Positions 18,145 through 28,029 of a stretch of DNA of 64,000 nucleotides are shown one piece after another. The stretch is from NCBI GenBank assembly GCA_012103075.1, contig JAAVLQ010000003.1:372001-436000 (forward strand), given 5' to 3'. Source of the stretch: Brucella cytisi (GTDB lineage Bacteria; Pseudomonadota; Alphaproteobacteria; Rhizobiales; Rhizobiaceae). Under the pieces are notes generated by a model. The model did not search any database and was not told the origin of the DNA. It saw nothing but the letters and a program-made list of their open reading frames with translations. Each line of letters starts with the position of its first letter. Position 1 is the first letter of the stretch. The translations under genes were made by a program, and so were the position numbers.

Positions 18145-20340
18145 GTGCCTTTGCCAGATATCCGTACTACCCGCCGACAGTTTCTGATGGCGACAGCAAC
18201 AATGGGCGCGGAACTCCTTGTAGGAGTGGATTTATCCGGCGGTCGGGCGGAAGCGGCGATAGAGAAAACATTCCAGCCCAATGCATTTGTGCGCATACTG
18301 CCTGACAATTCCGTCCACCTTGTCGTTCACAAACACGATTCAGGAACAGGAACAAGGTCGTCACTTGGTGCAATTCTTGCGGAAGAGCTGGAAGTCGGGC
18401 TTGAGCAGGTGACAGTGATCTCTCCGGAGAACCCTTTCATTCAGGACTATCTCCACCCGCAATGGCATGTTTTTTCAACTGGCGGAAGTACAAGCGTGAT
18501 GCTTGAGTTTGAAACCTTACGTAAGGCAGGCGCTATAGCCCGCACCATGCTCATCAATGCGGCTGCAGATCGATGGGGAGTAGGTGCCGGCGAATGTCAT
18601 GCAGAACAGGGGCAGGTCATCCACTCTCGAACCGGACGGCGGCTGGAATACGGAAAACTTACCCAACTTGCAGCGCTTATGGAAACGCCTACAAATGTAA
18701 CGTTGAAGACGCCCGACAAATTTCGGATAATTGGGCAGCTCACCCGCAAGATCGATACTCTCTCCAAGCTTACCGGCGAACACACTTTTGGTATTGACGT
18801 CAAACTCCCGAGAATGCTGATTGCTACCATCCTGCATGCACCCACTGTTCATGGACATGTCAAAACCCTGAACAAGGAGGGGAGCCTCGCAGTATCCGGC
18901 GTGCAGCATGTAATCACTATTCCCGCAGCGGATCGTTCTGTATTGGGTGGCAATCAGGAAGGCGTAGCCGTACTGGCTGATAGCTATTGGGCGTCCATGT
19001 CCGGACGTGACCGTCTGCAAATCGAGTGGGACGATGGTGAATTTTCCACCTTCAACAGTGCGCATATTGCACATCAGCAAAGATCCGCTCTTGTATCACC
19101 ACAAGCCCCATTTGTACCTACAATCAGCAACGGCAACGCAGAGCAGGCAATTTCGACAGCCGCCAGAACACTTCGGTCCGAATATATCATGCCCTACAAG
19201 GCACAGAACCCCATGGAACCGCAAAGTGTAACTGTGGAAATTCGCGACGGAAAAGTTCATTACTGGGGAGGGCTTCAGATACCCAGCAACGCATTGTTTG
19301 CCGCAAGTACCCTTCTCGGTCTTGGTGAGGAAGATGTGGTGCTGCATGAACTGACCGGCGGCGGGAGTTTTGGAGCGGAGTCGCGGCATTGGCTTCTGGA
19401 AGCAACCTATCTTGCCAGAGAGACCGGGCGACCGGTCAAACTGATTTATAGTCGAGAAGATGAAATGAAGCAGCTCTATTACCATGCTGCAACTTTGACG
19501 GAACTATCCGGGGCAATCGATCAGAATGGCGAGCTGCTGGCGTTAAAGCTTCGCGCGGTCTCTCCGGCATCACCCGAAGAATGGGAACACGGCTACTATG
19601 AACGCCGGGACAAGATGGATTACAGCACGACAGAATCGATCTGCGCGTGGGACTTCGCCTATGCTCCCAAAAACACGGATATCGGCTGGATACGTCACGA
19701 AACCGGCATGCCAACCGGATGGTATCGGGCCGTCAGCTTTATTCCTAACGTATTTGCCACAGAGAGCTTTATGGACGAAATGGCCGATCTCGCGGGAAGG
19801 ACCCCTTGCCTTTCGTATATCACGGATGTCGGACAGGCCACGCCACATGAACGTCCTTCGCAGCGCCGCTCAACGCGCGGGCTGGAACAGGCCCCTTCCC
19901 CGCATCGGGCACTAGGACTGGCAACGAACCGGGGATATAAAAGCTTCATTGCGATCGTGGCTGAACTTGAGAAGACCGGCGGGACAGTCGAGATACGTCG
20001 AATCACATGTGTTGCCGACTGTGGACTGGCAGTGCATCCCGGAAGCGTTGAAGAACAGCTCTACGGAGGCATAATGTGGGGCGTGGGACATGCACTTTTC
20101 GACCGCGTTGACATCACCGAAGGCCGTGTAATGCAGGCCAACTTTGATACCTATCCCGTCATGCGTCAGTCTCACATGCCGGATATCGATATTACGGTCA
20201 TACAGGGCGATCACGAACATCCAACTGGCGTTGGAGAACTTTCAAATCCGGCTGTTGTTCCAGCCATCGCCAACGCTTTATACAGACTGACCGGTGAACG
20301 GCAAAGGAGCACACCATTCGTGATGGCATCAAAACGATGA
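18145..20340 (+). CDS. Second IorB-type molybdopterin dehydrogenase large subunit
   Basis: A single open frame of 731 codons begins at GTG 18145 behind an ACGGAG ribosome site. A twin-arginine signal (IRTTRRQFLMATATMG) is followed by HKHDSGTGTRSSLGAILAEE, STGGSTSVMLEFETLRKAGA, TGEHTFGIDVKLPRMLIATI, MPYKAQNPMEPQSVTVEI, the molybdopterin loop LTGGGSFGAESRHWLLEAT and the catalytic-base motif TGVGELSNPAVVPAIANAL. Between about 19800 and 19910 the reading is wrong: a second frame there encodes the expected family sequence (PLAFRISRMSDRPRH), so two compensating indels are hidden in the open frame. No small subunit lies next to it on this strand; it probably uses the IorA protein encoded divergently at 17259-17730. 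Confidence 0.9.
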   Translation: MPLPDIRTTRRQFLMATATMGAELLVGVDLSGGRAEAAIEKTFQPNAFVRILPDNSVHLVVHKHDSGTGTRSSLGAILAEELEVGLEQVTVISPENPFIQDYLHPQWHVFSTGGSTSVMLEFETLRKAGAIARTMLINAAADRWGVGAGECHAEQGQVIHSRTGRRLEYGKLTQLAALMETPTNVTLKTPDKFRIIGQLTRKIDTLSKLTGEHTFGIDVKLPRMLIATILHAPTVHGHVKTLNKEGSLAVSGVQHVITIPAADRSVLGGNQEGVAVLADSYWASMSGRDRLQIEWDDGEFSTFNSAHIAHQQRSALVSPQAPFVPTISNGNAEQAISTAARTLRSEYIMPYKAQNPMEPQSVTVEIRDGKVHYWGGLQIPSNALFAASTLLGLGEEDVVLHELTGGGSFGAESRHWLLEATYLARETGRPVKLIYSREDEMKQLYYHAATLTELSGAIDQNGELLALKLRAVSPASPEEWEHGYYERRDKMDYSTTESICAWDFAYAPKNTDIGWIRHETGMPTGWYRAVSFIPNVFATESFMDEMADLAGRTPCLSYITDVGQATPHERPSQRRSTRGLEQAPSPHRALGLATNRGYKSFIAIVAELEKTGGTVEIRRITCVADCGLAVHPGSVEEQLYGGIMWGVGHALFDRVDITEGRVMQANFDTYPVMRQSHMPDIDITVIQGDHEHPTGVGELSNPAVVPAIANALYRLTGERQRSTPFVMASKR

Positions 20341-20928
20341 TAGCAGAGCGGAGTGTAATTCCGAACCAGATCGCTTCAGCCATTTAATCCGGGTTCAAAC
20401 CATCAAGACTTTTTGGCTCAAAGTCATCACGCCAATCCGGTCCATGCAGCTGAGGCGCACATACCGATGGATAAAATCGTTATCACACCATTAACGGACG
20501 TACGGGCGCAGTCGCGCGGGGTAATGATTTCCTTATTTCGGTCGCAGACACTACCTCCGCCTGAACACCAACTTCATCCCCACCGGTACGCGTCTGCGCA
20601 CCCGCAGGTGGAGGGTGTTCAGGCACATTAATACAAGGCCAGCGACCTTTAAGTTAAACGGTTTCACACCGAACCATAACAAGGCGAATGCAGATCGGAA
20701 TCCAGTGGATGCCGCCTGTTTTACGTATGAAAACGTTATTGCCACCCGTCCGAGAGCGATACCCAACAGAACGCATTCGGGCAATCGTGATGGAAACACC
20801 TGCTGCCGCACGCTTTCCATCAGGCCAACTATCCCAACATCGCCGCCAAGGCGCTCAACCATCTCCCCGGTCGCGCTGCTACAAAGGCCAGCATCCTCGC
20901 AATGCTACAGATGAGGCAACCGTTATAT
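20341..20928. other. Region without an assignable gene
   Basis: The sequence lies between the end of the second iorB and the 3' end of bioY. A minus-strand frame from 20862 to 20551 has several hydrophobic stretches but matches no family known to me. No repeat, terminator or RNA gene was recognised. Confidence 0.35.
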
Positions 20929-21526
20929 TCATCCAATCCGGGAAAGGTTACCGAAATTGTTCCTGAGCAGGACACCGACATAGGCAGCGATAGCGCCTTT
21001 GATGAGGTCACCGGGCACGAAGATCAGATTACCGATGGTCGCCTCAGCAAGCGTCAGACCTGCAACGAATGAAAGCCACGCGATTCCGAAAGCATGGTCG
21101 ATCACCACCCAATGGTTGTAGCGAGAAAAAAAGGCCGCAGCCAATTGCCGGCGATCGTAGATGCGGTCGTCTGTCATGCCGGACAACCAACCCGTAACAT
21201 AGGCGGCGGGGAGAAACCCAACCAGATAACCTGCTGTCGGGCCGAGGAACACCACAAGCCCGCCTCTCCCGCCAGACAGGACAGGTAGACCTACCGCGAC
21301 AAGAACCCAGAGGAGCAGAACACTTAAAGCCCCCGCGTGCACCGAGAACAACACCGGCGAGAAGAACACCCGGGCTCTGAGCATGTATAGGAACAGGGAA
21401 AAAGCCGACCATAACAGGTGGAACTAGTCCTAGAACCACAATTATCGCAGTAAACAGGGCGACAAGAACCGGGGATCTCGTGGTCACTTCTTCTGAACTT
21501 TCAATTGTTCCGTGACTGTGTGTCAC
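20929..21526 (-). CDS. bioY: Biotin transporter BioY (ECF substrate-binding component)
   Basis: The membrane protein reads SPVLVALFTAIIVVLGLVPP, FFPVPIHAQSPGVLLAGVVL, and after a frame break near 21380 VVFLGPTAGYLVGFLPAAYV, LPVLSGGRGG and NLIFVPGDLIKGAIAAYVGV. GPTxGYLxGF and PGDLIKAxxA are BioY hallmarks. The GTG at 21526 (THSHGTIESSEEVTTRSPVL) is the preferred start; it overlaps the 3' end of bioN by 26 bp. BioY binds biotin with high affinity and, with BioM and BioN, forms an energy-coupling-factor importer. About 198 residues, the normal size. Confidence 0.87.
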
Positions 21527-22116
21527 GGATGTTGCGAGCGTCGATCGCATTGGCGATCTCATCAGCACTCAAAATGACTGCAATGATGATCGGCACGATG
21601 ATGGTGGATAGTTTCAGCCCGATGCCTCTGGCTCGATGAGCATCGACAACACTCCGGTACCGGGCCTGTACCTCGGGCACGAAGCGGACGACAAGACCTA
21701 TGACCGGGCCGGCATCTCTCGCATTAACAACACCAAGCTTTTCCAAAGGACGGACCAGACGTGTAATCGTGCTGATAAACTGTCCGACCGTTGTGGTCGC
21801 CGTAACTATGGTGGCAAGCAGGCTGAGCGCGCCCAGACGGAGCAGGATGACTAAAGTCTCTTCCAATCCCGGCAAAAAATGTCCAGATGCCAAGTGCTGC
21901 AATGGTCAGGAGCAGCGGCGGGGCTCTGAGCCACTGTAGAAAAGCCGGACTGCAACACAGCACAGTAATTGCTAATATTGCGCCCGCCGGCCAGATCAAG
22001 GCCAGCGGAGAGGTCAGAACAAACAGAAAAATACTGCAAACGAAAAGAACAAGTAACTTTGCCTCCGGGCGAAGTCTGTGGATCAGGCTGCTATCGGGGC
22101 GCTCTGGCATCATCAT
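21501..22116 (-). CDS. bioN: Biotin transporter transmembrane component BioN
   Basis: This is an EcfT-type protein of about 205 residues. It begins MMMPERPDSSLIHRLRPEAK, then LLVLFVCSIFLFVLTSPLAL and ILAITVLCCSPAFLQWL. After a frame break near 21850 come RLGALSLLATIVTATTTVGQ, FISTITRLVRPLEKLGV, and FVPEVQARYRSVVDAHRARG, which carries the A-R-G coupling motif that contacts the ATPase. It lies between bioM (10 bp upstream) and bioY, giving the order bioM-bioN-bioY. It links ATP hydrolysis by BioM to substrate release from BioY. Confidence 0.87.
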
Positions 22117-22126
22117 GCAACGAGCT

Positions 22127-22789
22127 TCAGGTAGTGGTCGATGGTTTCTTCAGCGGGTCCGTCATGTGCAAGTCTCCCTTCGTGGAAAAGAAGTACGCGC
22201 GGGAATTCCGAAACCAGCGCCGGTCATGGGTCACAACGATGACGTTTTCTGTCAAAGTGCGAATTGTCCGCTCGACGAGGTTGCGGTTGAGAAGGTCCAA
22301 CTGGTTGGTGGGCTCGTCCATAATAACGATTTCGGGCGCAGTGGCGAGAACTGCAGCCAGCGCGGCGAGCTGAACCTCCCCGCCCGAGAGCTCATGTGCA
22401 CGCCGCTCCAGAAGGTGTGCGGCACCGACGCGCTCAAGAGCACCAAGTACCGCCTTATCGACATCGATTTTCGAGTGGCGGCGAGACTGCAGGCCGAGTG
22501 CGATATCTTCCCTGACCAGCGGCATGATGATCTGGGCTGACGGGTTCTGAAAGACATAGCCAACGGTCGCGCGTGCCCGGACGACATTGGTTGCGGTGTC
22601 GTGACCATTGGTGATGACGCGACCGGAGGAAGGCAACAGGAGCCCGTTAATCAGTCGCGAGAACGTACTTTTTCCCGATCCGTTGAGACCAATGATCCCA
22701 ATCCGTTGCTCAGTCAGCGTCAGCGACAGCGGCTTAAGCACCACGCGCTGGCTGAAAGTTACCCGGGCCCGGTCAAAAACAATTTCCAA
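22127..22789 (-). CDS. bioM: Biotin transporter ATPase BioM
   Basis: Intact, 220 residues. It starts MEIVFDRARVTFSQRVVLKP. Walker A is GLNGSGKSTFSRLINGLLLP, Q-loop VGYVFQNPSAQIIMPLVRED, signature LSGGEVQLAALAAVLATAPE, Walker B IVIMDEPTNQLDLLNR and H-loop VIVVTHDRRWF. The sequence is of the EcfA/CbiO type rather than the classical ABC-importer type. It drives the BioMNY importer as a subunit paired with BioN. As the first gene of the operon, it is probably preceded by the promoter in the following spacer. Confidence 0.92.
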   Translation of the reverse strand: MEIVFDRARVTFSQRVVLKPLSLTLTEQRIGIIGLNGSGKSTFSRLINGLLLPSSGRVITNGHDTATNVVRARATVGYVFQNPSAQIIMPLVREDIALGLQSRRHSKIDVDKAVLGALERVGAAHLLERRAHELSGGEVQLAALAAVLATAPEIVIMDEPTNQLDLLNRNLVERTIRTLTENVIVVTHDRRWFRNSRAYFFSTKGDLHMTDPLKKPSTTT

Positions 22790-23246
22790 TGCTGAGGTCC
22801 GATTGTTGCGCGAATGATCTACTTTGCGCCAGACGAAAGGTCAAGGCTCACACTACCTTCGTTTGGGATACCGGCAGAATACAAAACATCCCCGTAACCG
22901 GACAGACACTCGACTATTCCGACGCCCTCATCGAAAGGTCTGCCAGCCCGACTGCAGGTTCAACTGCTTGTACCTTGCAGGAGGAAGCCTGCTCGCCAAT
23001 CTCTGTCCAATCGCCACCAGACTGCTTTGCTGATTTCGGTGGTCGCGCCCTTCCCGCCTCAACTACACGCTGCCCGCGTGACACGATTTGCGGCATGGTA
23101 TCGGCGAACTGCTATGTCCACCGTGAATACTGCGTCGGTGATGCAATATTTTGAGGGGAGAACAGATGACATCGCTGGTCGTAGCTTGTTTTCTCAAATA
23201 GGCTGGAAACGGGCGGATATTGAAACTGCGACCGAGGGAGGAGCTT
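22790..23246. other. Divergent intergenic region upstream of bioM
   Basis: About 450 bp separate bioM from the divergent MFS gene. A short minus-strand frame (23096-22914) and a plus-strand frame exist, but neither resembles a family known to me. No BioR-like TTATCTATAA box was found. Nothing definite can be assigned. Confidence 0.35.
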
Positions 23247-24609
23247 GTGTCCAGAAATTTCGGTAATGAACCCGCCGGAGAAATGATGCGTGAGCGCGTA
23301 TTGCGCAAAGTCGCCCGGCGGCTTTCGCCGTTTCTGGGGCTCCTTTATTTCATCAACTACCTTGATCGTACGAATATTGGCTTTGCAGCCCCGCATGGAA
23401 TGAATGAAACACTCGGGCTTGACAAGGCGGCTTTCGGTTTGGCGTCCGGCATTTTTTTTTTATTGGCTACCTGCTACTTGAAGTGCCAAGTAATCTGGTC
23501 CTGCACAAAGTCGGTGCACGGCGATGGATTGCCCGTATTATGGTGAGTTGGGGTATCGTTGCTTCAGCCATGGCATTTGTTCCGAATGCCGGAACTCTTT
23601 ACGGGTTACGTTTTCTCACGGGGATTGCCGAAGCTGGCTTCTTCCCCGGTATTATCCTTTATCTGACTTTCTGGTTTCCCAAGCGCGAACGGGCAAAGGC
23701 CGTTGCCCTGTTCATGGTGGCAATTCCGCTTTCCTCAGTCTTTGGCGCACCTCTTTCAGCTGGCTAATCGAAGTCGGACACGGGATGATGTTTGGTCTTG
23801 ATGGCTGGCGCTTCATGTTCCTCATGCAAGGGTTACCCGCCATTCTTCTGGGTATCTGCTGCTGGTTTTACCTTACAGACAGACCAAAAGACGCTGCGGC
23901 TTACGCTGCAAGAGCGAAACTGGTTACAAAACGAAATGGATACCGAACATGCAGAAACAGGCAAACGGTATCACTATCCCCTTCGCAAAGCTCTGACACA
24001 ACCGCGCGTCCTCGCGCTTGCCTTCGTCTATTTCGGCATTGTTTACGGCCTTTATGCTGTGGGTTTTTTCTGCCAACAATCATTGCTGGCTTCCAGCAGA
24101 CCTATAACACGAACTATTCCGTGATTGAGCAAGGCTTCATCGTTGCTGTCCCTTATGTATTCGGGGCGATAGCCATGTATTTCTGGGCCCGACATGGCGA
24201 CAGAACGCGCGAACGCGTATGGCACGTAGCTCTTCCCGCAATAATCGGCGGCATTGCAATCCCCGTCGCCCTTTATCTACAATCACCTTTTACCACCATG
24301 ATTGCGGTAACGATCTGTGCAATGGGCATTTGCTCTGCCTTGCCGACTTTCTGGCCTTTACCAACCACATTTCTGACCGGTGCGGCAGCAGCGGGCGGTA
24401 TTGCTCTCATCAATTCGCTGGGCAATCTGGCCGGTTTTGTCGGCCCATACGTAACCGGCTGGCTTACTGACCTCACCGGCTCTCCGAAAGCCGGTCTGTG
24501 GGTGGTCGGAGCCTTTATGGTTGCTGCGGGACTGACCGCGTTGTCATTAAAGGCGGCTCCCGTCCCTGATAGCGGACCGGCAGCGGAGACGGACAGCATG
24601 CGAACCTGA
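23247..24609 (+). CDS. MFS transporter, anion:cation symporter type, frameshifted
   Basis: A complete transporter of about 450 residues of the phthalate/glucarate/hexuronate permease type. The GTG start at 23247 follows GGGAGGAG. Segments in order: RRLSPFLGLLYFINYLDRTN (the typical first helix, YxDRxNIGxA), LGLDKAAFGLASGIFF, LEVPSNLVLHKVGARRWIAR, FLTGIAEAGFFPGIILYLTF, WRFMFLMQGLPAILLGICCW, RVLALAFVYFGIVYGLYAVG and GFVGPYVTGWLTDLTGS. Frame breaks are near 23461 (a T10 run), 23765, 23895 and 24085. These proteins import organic anions with protons. It converges on the M20 amidohydrolase gene, with a shared terminator hairpin between. The substrate is unknown. Confidence 0.87.
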
Positions 24610-24736
24610 TTAAAGTCGTGCCCGGCGGCGCGAAGGAAAACCGTCGATTAATCGGCAACTATCCGTTCATGCATCCAGAAAAACGAAAACAAGACGGATT
24701 TATCTATCCTCGCTAACCCCGTAGTGATCAGTCAAA

Positions 24737-24765
24737 AGCTGGAGAGGTTCAAGACCTCTCCAGCT
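24737..24765. terminator. Hairpin between convergent MFS and amidohydrolase genes
   Basis: A perfect 12-bp stem AGCTGGAGAGGT / ACCTCTCCAGCT with a 5-nt loop (TCAAG). It is flanked by short A runs on one side and A5 on the other, so each strand has some T residues after the stem. It lies between two converging 3' ends and probably terminates both. Confidence 0.75.
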
Positions 24766-24779
24766 GAAAAATCAAGCAC

Positions 24780-26358
24780 TCAATGCTCGATTTCCGGATA
24801 TTTCACACCGAGTTGCTCGAGATAAGTGGTGTATTTTGAGGGATCATAATAGAATTTGGACATCTGTGGACGAAACTTATCCATGATCTCCGTATTTTTC
24901 TGGATTTGTGGTTTATCGTCGGCAGAGAGAACAGGCAGATATTTCTGGTCCTTCAGTTGAACGTCATTAAAGTAAGCCTTGGCGTCTTTCAAAAGATCAG
25001 CAGAGGTCAACAGATCCAGCGCCGTCATCCCTACTACCTTTGCTCCGGTAACAACGCCCTTGTGAGCGATCGGTGTTGCCATTGACATGGCATTTGCCCA
25101 ATGATGCCCGGGCAGATTGGGGATATTGGAAGGATAGTTGATGGTGATCGTCGGTGCGACCCACGAGACGTCACCAATGTCATCTGATCCACCGCTTTTC
25201 GGTTCTTCCAGCGGTGCAATCAACCCCTTCATCTCGGTGTCAAGGCCTGCTACCTTACCGTTGGAAGTCTTTTGCACGGCGCGGGCAAACTTCTGATCGT
25301 CATCAGACCGGGATGGCATACCGACCTTTTTCATGTTCTCGACTGCAGCTTCTGCCATCGGTTTGTTGAAGTGCCGTGGCGCAGCCGACCCCACGATCTG
25401 GCGCTCGACGCTGGTATTTGACATCCCGCCGCAGATTCCGCCATTACGTTCGCTATCTCGAAATTTTTACTTATGTTCTCGAAATCCAGTTCACGGATGA
25501 AATACCAGACCGTCGCTTCAGGCGGAACCACGTTGGGCTGGTCGCCACCCTTGGTAATGACATAATGAGATCGCTGTTCGGGCCGCAAATGCTCTCTTCG
25601 CATGTTCCAGCCGATATTCATCAGCTCGACACCATCCAAAGCGCTTCGTCCTCTCCATGGCGCACCGGCCGAATGCGCAGATTCGCCGCTGAAGGTATAC
25701 TCTACCGAAACCATGCCAGTTCCATTTGGCTGGCCCCGGGCCGTCTGCAAGTTTGAGCCGACATGCGTAAATATCACTGCATCAACGTCTTTGAACACAC
25801 CATCTCGAACCATATAAGCCTTGCCGCCCAGCAGCTCTTCGGCCACCCCCGCCATAACATGAGTGTACCCTTGATGCCTTGCTTCTGCATGACGTCTTTT
25901 AGAGCTAATGCAGCGACAACATTGACTGCCTGACCTGAATTGTGTCCCTCACCATGTCCGGGAGCACCTTCGATTATCGGCTTATGGTAGGAGACGCCCG
26001 GATACTGCGAGGTTGTGGGTAGACCATCAATATCGCTTCCGAAACTAATTACAGGTTCTCCTTCACCCCGGTCGCAACCCAACCGGTCGGCAGTCCCGAT
26101 ATTCCCTTTTTGATCGTGAACCCGTTTTCCTGCAGGACTTTGGTAATATACTTCGATGTTTCTACTTCGTGAAAAGCAAGTTCTCGAAACTGAACAATGA
26201 ATCATTCATTTCGGGCAAGCTTTGCACGAGAGTCGATCCCGGACGCAATTTCTGTCTTCAGTTTTTCAATATCAAGCGCGTTTTGCTCTGCTCGCGCCGA
26301 ATTCGTTAAGCTGACCAAGGCAAACGCTGAACACCATAGGATTCTATTCAAAATCACC
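24780..26358 (-). CDS. Secreted M20-family amidohydrolase (AbgB-like), frameshifted
   Basis: The reconstructed protein of about 525 residues is an M20 metallo-amidohydrolase with a signal peptide (ILNRILWCSAFALVSLTNSA then RA, GTG start at 26358). Domain landmarks are FSFRELAFHEVETSKYITKV, GSDIDGLPTTSQYPGV, EGAPGHGEGHNSGQAVNVVA (metal site), VAEELLGGKAYMVRDGVF, VSVEYTFSGESAHSAGAPWR and GRSALDGVELMNIGWNMRRE, then a C-terminal SGGSDDIGDVSWVAPTITIN. Frame breaks are near 26205, 26060, 25860 and 25425. The family hydrolyses amide bonds of acylated amino acids or aminobenzoyl-glutamate; with a leader peptide it would act in the periplasm. Its substrate is not determined. Confidence 0.85.
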
Positions 26359-26733
26359 AAGTTCCCACTCCCTCAATATGACAACATCACAACTTCATTT
26401 GATTATACAAATCAAATTATTTCAATAAAAAAAATAAGAAATGAGGAAATATATATTATTATAATTATTGTCACTGACCCTCCGGGCGCTTCGACAACCA
26501 GTATTGCATGGCTACCGAAATCATTTTATACTTTTGGTTGCATCTTGGTTTTCCGGACATCCAGTAATTACTGCCCTGAACGAAAATGAATGCACTTTGC
26601 TGGATCTCAGCCACAAAGTCGCGCCGGTCGCATCAACCAGTCAGATTACTTCTGCACTTGTGATTAATATAACATTCGAGTTAGCGTGATCCCGGCACTG
26701 GCACGCCAATAACTCCCGGTTTTCGAGGCTAAA
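26359..26733. other. AT-rich divergent intergenic region
   Basis: The segment between the amidohydrolase and aminotransferase starts is strikingly AT-rich at 26385-26470, with poly-A and TATATATTATTATAAT stretches. It probably holds both promoters. No gene, repeat or operator was recognised. Confidence 0.5.
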
Positions 26734-27964
26734 ATGGTTTCAGTTTCCGAGAAATTTTCCGCGCTGGCGACAGACAATGCTCAGGTCAGGAAGTCAGACA
26801 GAGCGCTAATGACATCCACCACCTGATGCGAGGCGGGGAAATATCAGGACGTCCCGTTGACTTCTCACACGGCGACGTTGATGCCTTTACACCAACACCC
26901 GGTTCCTTCGAGGTTTTTCGGGCGCTGTCGAAGCTGGCAGTTGCCGGGGCCTATACAGAATATCGCGGTTCATCAGACATTCGAGCGGAACTGGCGGAGC
27001 GGCTGGAAGCGTTCACCGGTGCACCTGTCTGTGCTGACGAGGGCCTTATACTCACTCCGGGGACGCAGGGCGCTCTTTTTCTGGCAGTAGCATCCACTGT
27101 GACCGACGGCGACAAGGTGGCAATAGTCCAGCCTGACTACTTTGCCAATCGAAAACTCGTTCAATTCTTTGGCGGAAAAGCAGTGCCGGTTAGGTTGAAC
27201 TATATGAGTTCCGTCACGGAGGCAGGACTGGACCTTGCCCAACTGCGGGCTGCGTTTGAGGCGGGCGCCAGAACTTTCCTGTTCTCTAACCCGAACAATC
27301 CGACAGGAGCCATTTATTCCGGGTCGGAAATCGACCAGATAATCGCGCTGTCGAACGAGTTCGGGGTTACGATCATAGTTGATCAGCTCTATTCGCGGCT
27401 GCGCTACGAAGGAGAGGGCTACAGCCATGCCAGAGCCCGTGGAGCGCCAGCTGAAAAGCTGGTGACAATCATGGGGCCTTCCAAAAAACAGAGTCGCTGA
27501 GTGGATACCGGCTCGGTGCAGCATTCGGCGCTCCAGCAATAATCGGAAGGATGGAGAAGCTGCAAGCCATCGTTTCATTACGCGCAGCAGGCTACAACCG
27601 GGCAGTATTCAGAACATGGTTCAACGAGCCGGAAGGCTGGCTCGACGAACGCATCAGACTTCATCAGGCAATCCGGGACGACCTGCTAAAGGTTTTCCGT
27701 AGCAGCGGCATCGAGGCTCGCACACCACAGGCAGGAAGCTATTTGTTTCCAACCCTGCCTCCTCTCGCCGTTAATCTTCCTGATTTCGTCAGATTGCTGC
27801 GGCATCAAGCGCACGTCACTGTTACTCCGGGGACGGAGTTCGGACCTCACAATGGCAGTGTACGTCTGAACTTCTCGCAAGACCACCGCGCGGCTGTCGA
27901 AGCAGGAACGCGTATTGCCGAGATGGTCAATCGCTATAAAATCGGGAAAGAGTGGAAAGTTTAA
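26734..27964 (+). CDS. Class I/II PLP-dependent aminotransferase, frameshifted
   Basis: The reconstructed protein is about 410 residues. The N-terminus MVSVSEKFSALATDN leads, after a shift near 26795, into RANDIHHLMRGGEISGRPVD and FSHGDVDAFTPTPGSFEVFR. Fold-type I landmarks are YTEYRGSSDIRAELAERLEA, LTPGTQGALFLAVAST, FSNPNNPTGAIYSGSEI (substrate/PLP contacts), TIIVDQLYSRLRYEGE (PLP Asp/Tyr), and the PLP lysine region MGPSK, where a poly-A slip near 27490 breaks the frame before ESLSGYRLGAAFGAPA. The C-terminal NGSVRLNFSQ carries the substrate-carboxylate arginine. It transaminates an unidentified amino acid. It stands alone, convergent with matR. Confidence 0.87.
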
Positions 27965-28029
27965 CCCTTTGAAGTAACACCTGCGATGGAGATTTTTAAC
28001 ACCACAGTCTCTCTTCCCGAAGAAACCGG

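Noticed and set aside
22914..23096. 60-codon minus-strand frame upstream of bioM
   Set aside because: No recognisable domain or ribosome site. I also looked for a cobalamin or other riboswitch here and saw no conserved core.
24000..26358. Possible novel GHGEGHN metal-site variant in the M20 amidohydrolase
   Set aside because: Glu in place of Cys in GHGCGHN looked unusual, but GHGEGHNSG occurs, as I recall, in a known secreted subgroup, so it is not treated as an anomaly.
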